A stretch of 60,188 nucleotides of DNA from Alcaligenaceae bacterium (GTDB lineage: Bacteria > Pseudomonadota > Gammaproteobacteria > Burkholderiales > Burkholderiaceae_B): the NCBI GenBank assembly GCA_012518515.1, contig JAAYRZ010000153.1, positions 1-60,188 on the forward strand, written 5' to 3'. Positions 57,220-60,188 of this stretch are shown here, one piece after another. Each line of letters starts with the position of its first letter. Within the stretch, counting starts at the first letter, position 1. A model generated the notes under the pieces. It was not told the origin of the DNA. It searched no databases and saw only the letters and a list, made by a program, of their open reading frames with translations. A program made the translations under genes and the position numbers.

Positions 57220-58977
57220 ATGAGTGCATCTAATTCAGACGTACCTGTTTCTAATTTTCTGCGCACCATTATCGAAAATGATTTGAGCGCCAATAAATTT
57301 CAAAATAAGCGTTGGGCCGGCAAACCCGGGCCCTTATCAATCCAAAAGGATGCTCCTAAAGATAGCGCTCGCATTCGCACTCGCTTTCCGCCCGAGCCAA
57401 ATGGTTACCTACATATAGGTCATGCCAAAAGTATTTGTCTTAACTTCGGTTTAGCGCGTGATTATGGAGGCGAGTGTCACCTTCGCTTCGACGACACTAA
57501 CCCCGAAAAAGAAGAGCAGGAATACGTTGACAGTATCATTGATACGGTCAAATGGCTAGGTTTTAGTTGGCAATATAATGGCAAAGAGCACTTATACTAC
57601 GCTAGCGATTACTTCCAATTCTTCTATGATTTCGCTCTTGCTTTAATCAGCAGCGGTGATGCTTATATAGACGAACAAAGCCCTGAACAAATCCGCGAGA
57701 ACCGAGGCACCCTAACTGCACCCGGAGTCGATTCACCATGGCGTGATCGCGCTATTGAAGAATCACTTGAGCTATTCAAGGAGATGCGTGAGGGTAAACA
57801 CCCTAATGGCAGTATGTGCCTACGTGCCAAAGTTGATATGTCATCACCAAATATCAATATGCGAGATCCGGTGATTTATCGTATTCGCCACGAAGCTCAT
57901 CATCGTACTGGGATGGATTGGCCTATTTATCCTATGTATACTTACGCCCATCCACTTGAGGATGCGGTAGAGATGATTACTCACAGTATTTGTACTTTAG
58001 AATTTGAAGATCAGCGCCCTTTCTACGACTGGGTTATTGATAAGTTAATCGCTCTCGGTCACCTACCTGAGCAACGACCACATCAATATGAGTTTGCTCG
58101 TCTTAATTTAAATCATGTGGTTACCAGCAAGCGTCGCCTCAAAAGACTAGTAGATGACAAATTTGTAGATGGTTGGGATGATCCGCGTATGCCTACCATC
58201 ATGGGATTGCGCCGCCGTGGCTTTACACCAGAGTCAATACGCCTATTCTGTGAACGTATTGGCGTATCAAAGGCCGACTCACGTATTGATTACAACATTC
58301 TAGAGCAAGCTTTACGCGACGATCTAGATCCTAAAGTTGATCGTACAGTAGCGGTGCTTGATCCAATCAAATTAATCATCACCAACTACCCAGAGGGTCA
58401 ATCAGAAATGTGCCAAGCACCAAAGCACCCGCACACTCCTGAACAAGGTACTCGAGAGTTCCCATTTAGTCGTGAGCTCTGGATCGAACGTGATGACTTC
58501 ATGGAAAACCCACCGAAAAAATATTTTCGACTCTTCCCTGATAATATGGTTCGATTAAAATATGGCTATATTGTCAAATGCACTGGCTTCAAAAAAGATG
58601 ATGCGGGTGATGTAATTGAGGTTTACGCAGAGTACCTTCCTGACACCAAAAGTGGTACACCAGGCGCTAGTAGCGTCAAGGTTAAAGGCACTATCACTTG
58701 GGTCAGCGTAGCACATGCAGAACCTATAGAGGTCAAGCTTTATGATCGTCTATTTACTGTAGCCAATCCAGATTCCGGTGACCAAGACTTTATCGAACAC
58801 ATTAACCCAGACTCAGTCAAAACAGTTCAAGGTTTTATGGAGCCTGGCACCAAGATAACTCCCGGAGCCCGTTGGCAATTTGAACGATTAGGCTATTTTT
58901 ACGTTGATGGCGATACTGAGAATGAAAGTAAAATGGTCATTAACCGCAGCACCACCCTACGTGACAACTGGGTCTAA
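57220..58977 (+). CDS. glnS: Glutaminyl-tRNA synthetase
   Basis: Charges tRNA-Gln directly. The 585 residues are class I with the HIGH signature in FPPEPNGYLHIGHAKS, LRFDDTNPEKE, and the KMSKS-equivalent VTSKRRLKRLV. The C-terminal beta-barrel anticodon-binding domain runs to the end (FERLGYFYVDGD). An approximately 45-residue N-terminal lead (residues 1-45, ANKFQNKRW) is typical for beta- and gammaproteobacterial forms. The ATG has an AT-rich leader and no ribosome binding site. Its product supplies Gln-tRNA, unrelated to the CarA glutamine question below. Confidence 0.97.
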   Translation: MSASNSDVPVSNFLRTIIENDLSANKFQNKRWAGKPGPLSIQKDAPKDSARIRTRFPPEPNGYLHIGHAKSICLNFGLARDYGGECHLRFDDTNPEKEEQEYVDSIIDTVKWLGFSWQYNGKEHLYYASDYFQFFYDFALALISSGDAYIDEQSPEQIRENRGTLTAPGVDSPWRDRAIEESLELFKEMREGKHPNGSMCLRAKVDMSSPNINMRDPVIYRIRHEAHHRTGMDWPIYPMYTYAHPLEDAVEMITHSICTLEFEDQRPFYDWVIDKLIALGHLPEQRPHQYEFARLNLNHVVTSKRRLKRLVDDKFVDGWDDPRMPTIMGLRRRGFTPESIRLFCERIGVSKADSRIDYNILEQALRDDLDPKVDRTVAVLDPIKLIITNYPEGQSEMCQAPKHPHTPEQGTREFPFSRELWIERDDFMENPPKKYFRLFPDNMVRLKYGYIVKCTGFKKDDAGDVIEVYAEYLPDTKSGTPGASSVKVKGTITWVSVAHAEPIEVKLYDRLFTVANPDSGDQDFIEHINPDSVKTVQGFMEPGTKITPGARWQFERLGYFYVDGDTENESKMVINRSTTLRDNWV

Positions 58978-59006
58978 GTTTTATTAAATTTTAAGTGGAC
59001 ACTAAC

Positions 59007-59774
59007 GTGAGTAATCAAGCAACATCAGTCTTACAATTAAAAGGCGGGTTTATTTATACTCTGCGTTTGATTTTACAGACTAACGATATCGAACAAATTA
59101 AAGAGTCCCTTGAGGATAGACTTGCCAAAACAGGCAGTCTATTCTTAAACGAACCTCTGATTATTGACGTAAACGAAATTGAAGCTCCCTTGGCTTGGGC
59201 AGAGCTGATTGACTTTTTAGAAAACAAAAAACTACCTGTTATTGGCGTTAGCGCTCAAGGTGAATTATTAGAGCAAGCCGAGGGTCGAGGTCTTTACATT
59301 ATTGATGTAGATAACCTCCCTGCTCGCGAAGCCCCTGAACCTAGTCCTACAACAGAAGCAGTTGTGCTAGAGACAGTACAACAAAAGACAGACCCAGAAG
59401 AGTATAAAAAGCAATTAGCTGAGGAACCTGTTAATCCGACGATGGTACTAAAACGTCAACTTCGCTCAGGTCAGCGTGTTTATGCTCGCAATGCAGATTT
59501 AATTGTAATCGGTGCCGTCAGTCCGGGAGCAGAAATTATTGCTGATGGCAATATCCATGTCTACGGTCCCTTACGAGGCCGTGCTATTGCTGGTGCCCGT
59601 GGTAACACCTCAGCCCGTATTTTCACTTCACACCTAGATGCAGAGTTAGTCGCGATTGCAGGTATTTATCGATTAATCGATCAAGACTTTTCACAAGATA
59701 TCCATAAGAAGTCTGTCATTATCGAGTTAGAACATGAATCTCTACTCTTTCACCAAGGCGAAGATTTAAACTAA
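59007..59774 (+). CDS. minC: Septum site-determining protein MinC
   Basis: Inhibits FtsZ ring formation away from mid-cell, recruited by MinD. The 255 residues contain an N-domain (LQLKGGFIYTLRLIL to RGLYIIDVDN), a Pro/Glu linker (about 108-145) and the C-terminal beta-helix domain (RSGQRVYARNADLIVIGAVSPGAEIIADG to YGPLRGRAIAG). The start may be GTG 59007 or GTG 58995 (four residues longer); the former has GGA about eight bases upstream and gives a family-like MSNQ start. minD follows after an unusually long 110-base gap. Confidence 0.93.
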   Translation: MSNQATSVLQLKGGFIYTLRLILQTNDIEQIKESLEDRLAKTGSLFLNEPLIIDVNEIEAPLAWAELIDFLENKKLPVIGVSAQGELLEQAEGRGLYIIDVDNLPAREAPEPSPTTEAVVLETVQQKTDPEEYKKQLAEEPVNPTMVLKRQLRSGQRVYARNADLIVIGAVSPGAEIIADGNIHVYGPLRGRAIAGARGNTSARIFTSHLDAELVAIAGIYRLIDQDFSQDIHKKSVIIELEHESLLFHQGEDLN

Positions 59775-59884
59775 AAAATAAAAAAGTCCATATGCAATAA
59801 TGTATTACCAGATCATAGAAGCATATACAAACGACTTAATTTTCGGTTAAGATAATATCCAAATTTTGATCAATAGGAACCTTT

Positions 59885-60188
59885 ATGGCACGTATTATTG
59901 TTGTAACTTCTGGAAAAGGTGGCGTTGGAAAAACCACAACGAGCGCTAGCTTTGCAGCCGGTTTGGCCATGCGCGGTCATAAAACTGCGGTAATCGACTT
60001 TGATGTGGGTTTACGTAATCTCGACTTAATTATGGGTTGTGAACGTCGTGTAGTCTACGACTTCATTAATGTCATCAGTGAGGAAGCGACACTTAATCAA
60101 GCACTCATTAAAGACAAGCAACTGGACAATTTATACATCTTGCCCGCCTCCCAAACCCGTGATAAGGATGCCTTAACTCTAGAGGGAG
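59885..60188 (+). CDS. minD: Septum site-determining ATPase MinD, N-terminal part (cut by window edge)
   Basis: The open frame runs off the window end after 101 codons. It starts ATG with AGGA seven bases upstream and encodes MARIIVVTSGKGGVGKTTTS, the deviant Walker A motif of MinD, followed by AVIDFDVGLRNLDLIMGCERR and ILPASQTRDKDAL. MinD is the membrane-cycling ATPase that positions MinC. Separation from minC by 110 AT-rich bases suggests a possible separate promoter, though none is convincing. Confidence 0.96.
   Translation, partial: MARIIVVTSGKGGVGKTTTSASFAAGLAMRGHKTAVIDFDVGLRNLDLIMGCERRVVYDFINVISEEATLNQALIKDKQLDNLYILPASQTRDKDALTLEG

Overview
The window is a dense, ordinary-looking chromosomal segment from a betaproteobacterium, most likely a low-GC member of the Alcaligenaceae (Oligella/Pelistega-like). 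This rests on gene order and protein wording, not on a search. Supporting blocks are glmM-folP-ftsH-rlmE/yhbY-greA-carBA, purM/hda-HAD-pcnB-folK, lptD-surA-rsmA with divergent amgK-murU, 4.5S RNA-dnaX-ybaB-recR, and glnS next to minCD. I see no insertion sequence, phage, CRISPR array, tRNA or rRNA.

Layout: 1-1303, end of a Ppx/GppA phosphatase converging on an OlsB-like acyltransferase. 1541-7781, leftward glmM, folP, ftsH, rlmE, the rightward yhbY, then greA. 7956-14671, uracil permease, a histidine phosphatase and carBA. 14825-18141, an unknown exported protein, a 367-base gap holding possible RNA structure, transaldolase, recR and ybaB. 18190-26541, dnaX, the SRP RNA and an AddAB-type helicase-nuclease pair. 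26678-32304, acyl-CoA synthetase, xerD, an AEC transporter, tsaE and an amidase. 32382-39827, mutL-miaA, purM, hda, a HAD phosphatase, pcnB and folK. 39916-47389, class I fumarase, enoyl-CoA hydratase, glyQS, gmhB, plsC-like and gloA. 47488-54144, rsmA-surA-lptD and divergent amgK-murU. 54196-60188, a membrane coiled-coil protein, a two-component system, glnS, minC and the start of minD.

Functional themes are envelope biogenesis and recycling (GlmM, LptD, SurA, GmhB, PlsC, AmgK/MurU, amidase), replication and repair (DnaX, RecR, AddAB, MutL, Hda, XerD), translation and RNA modification (GlyRS, GlnRS, MiaA, TsaE, RsmA, RlmE), and pyrimidine, purine and folate supply (CarAB, UraA, PurM, FolP, FolK).

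No wholly new multi-gene system is evident. The notable signals are departures inside familiar genes: a CarA without its catalytic glutaminase cysteine; a nine-A tract preceded by a perfect hairpin in dnaX, where either shift hits a stop at once; a greA leader with a good promoter followed by two tandem terminator hairpins; a possible heat-shock promoter before ftsH; and several genes whose starts abut a terminator or have almost no leader.
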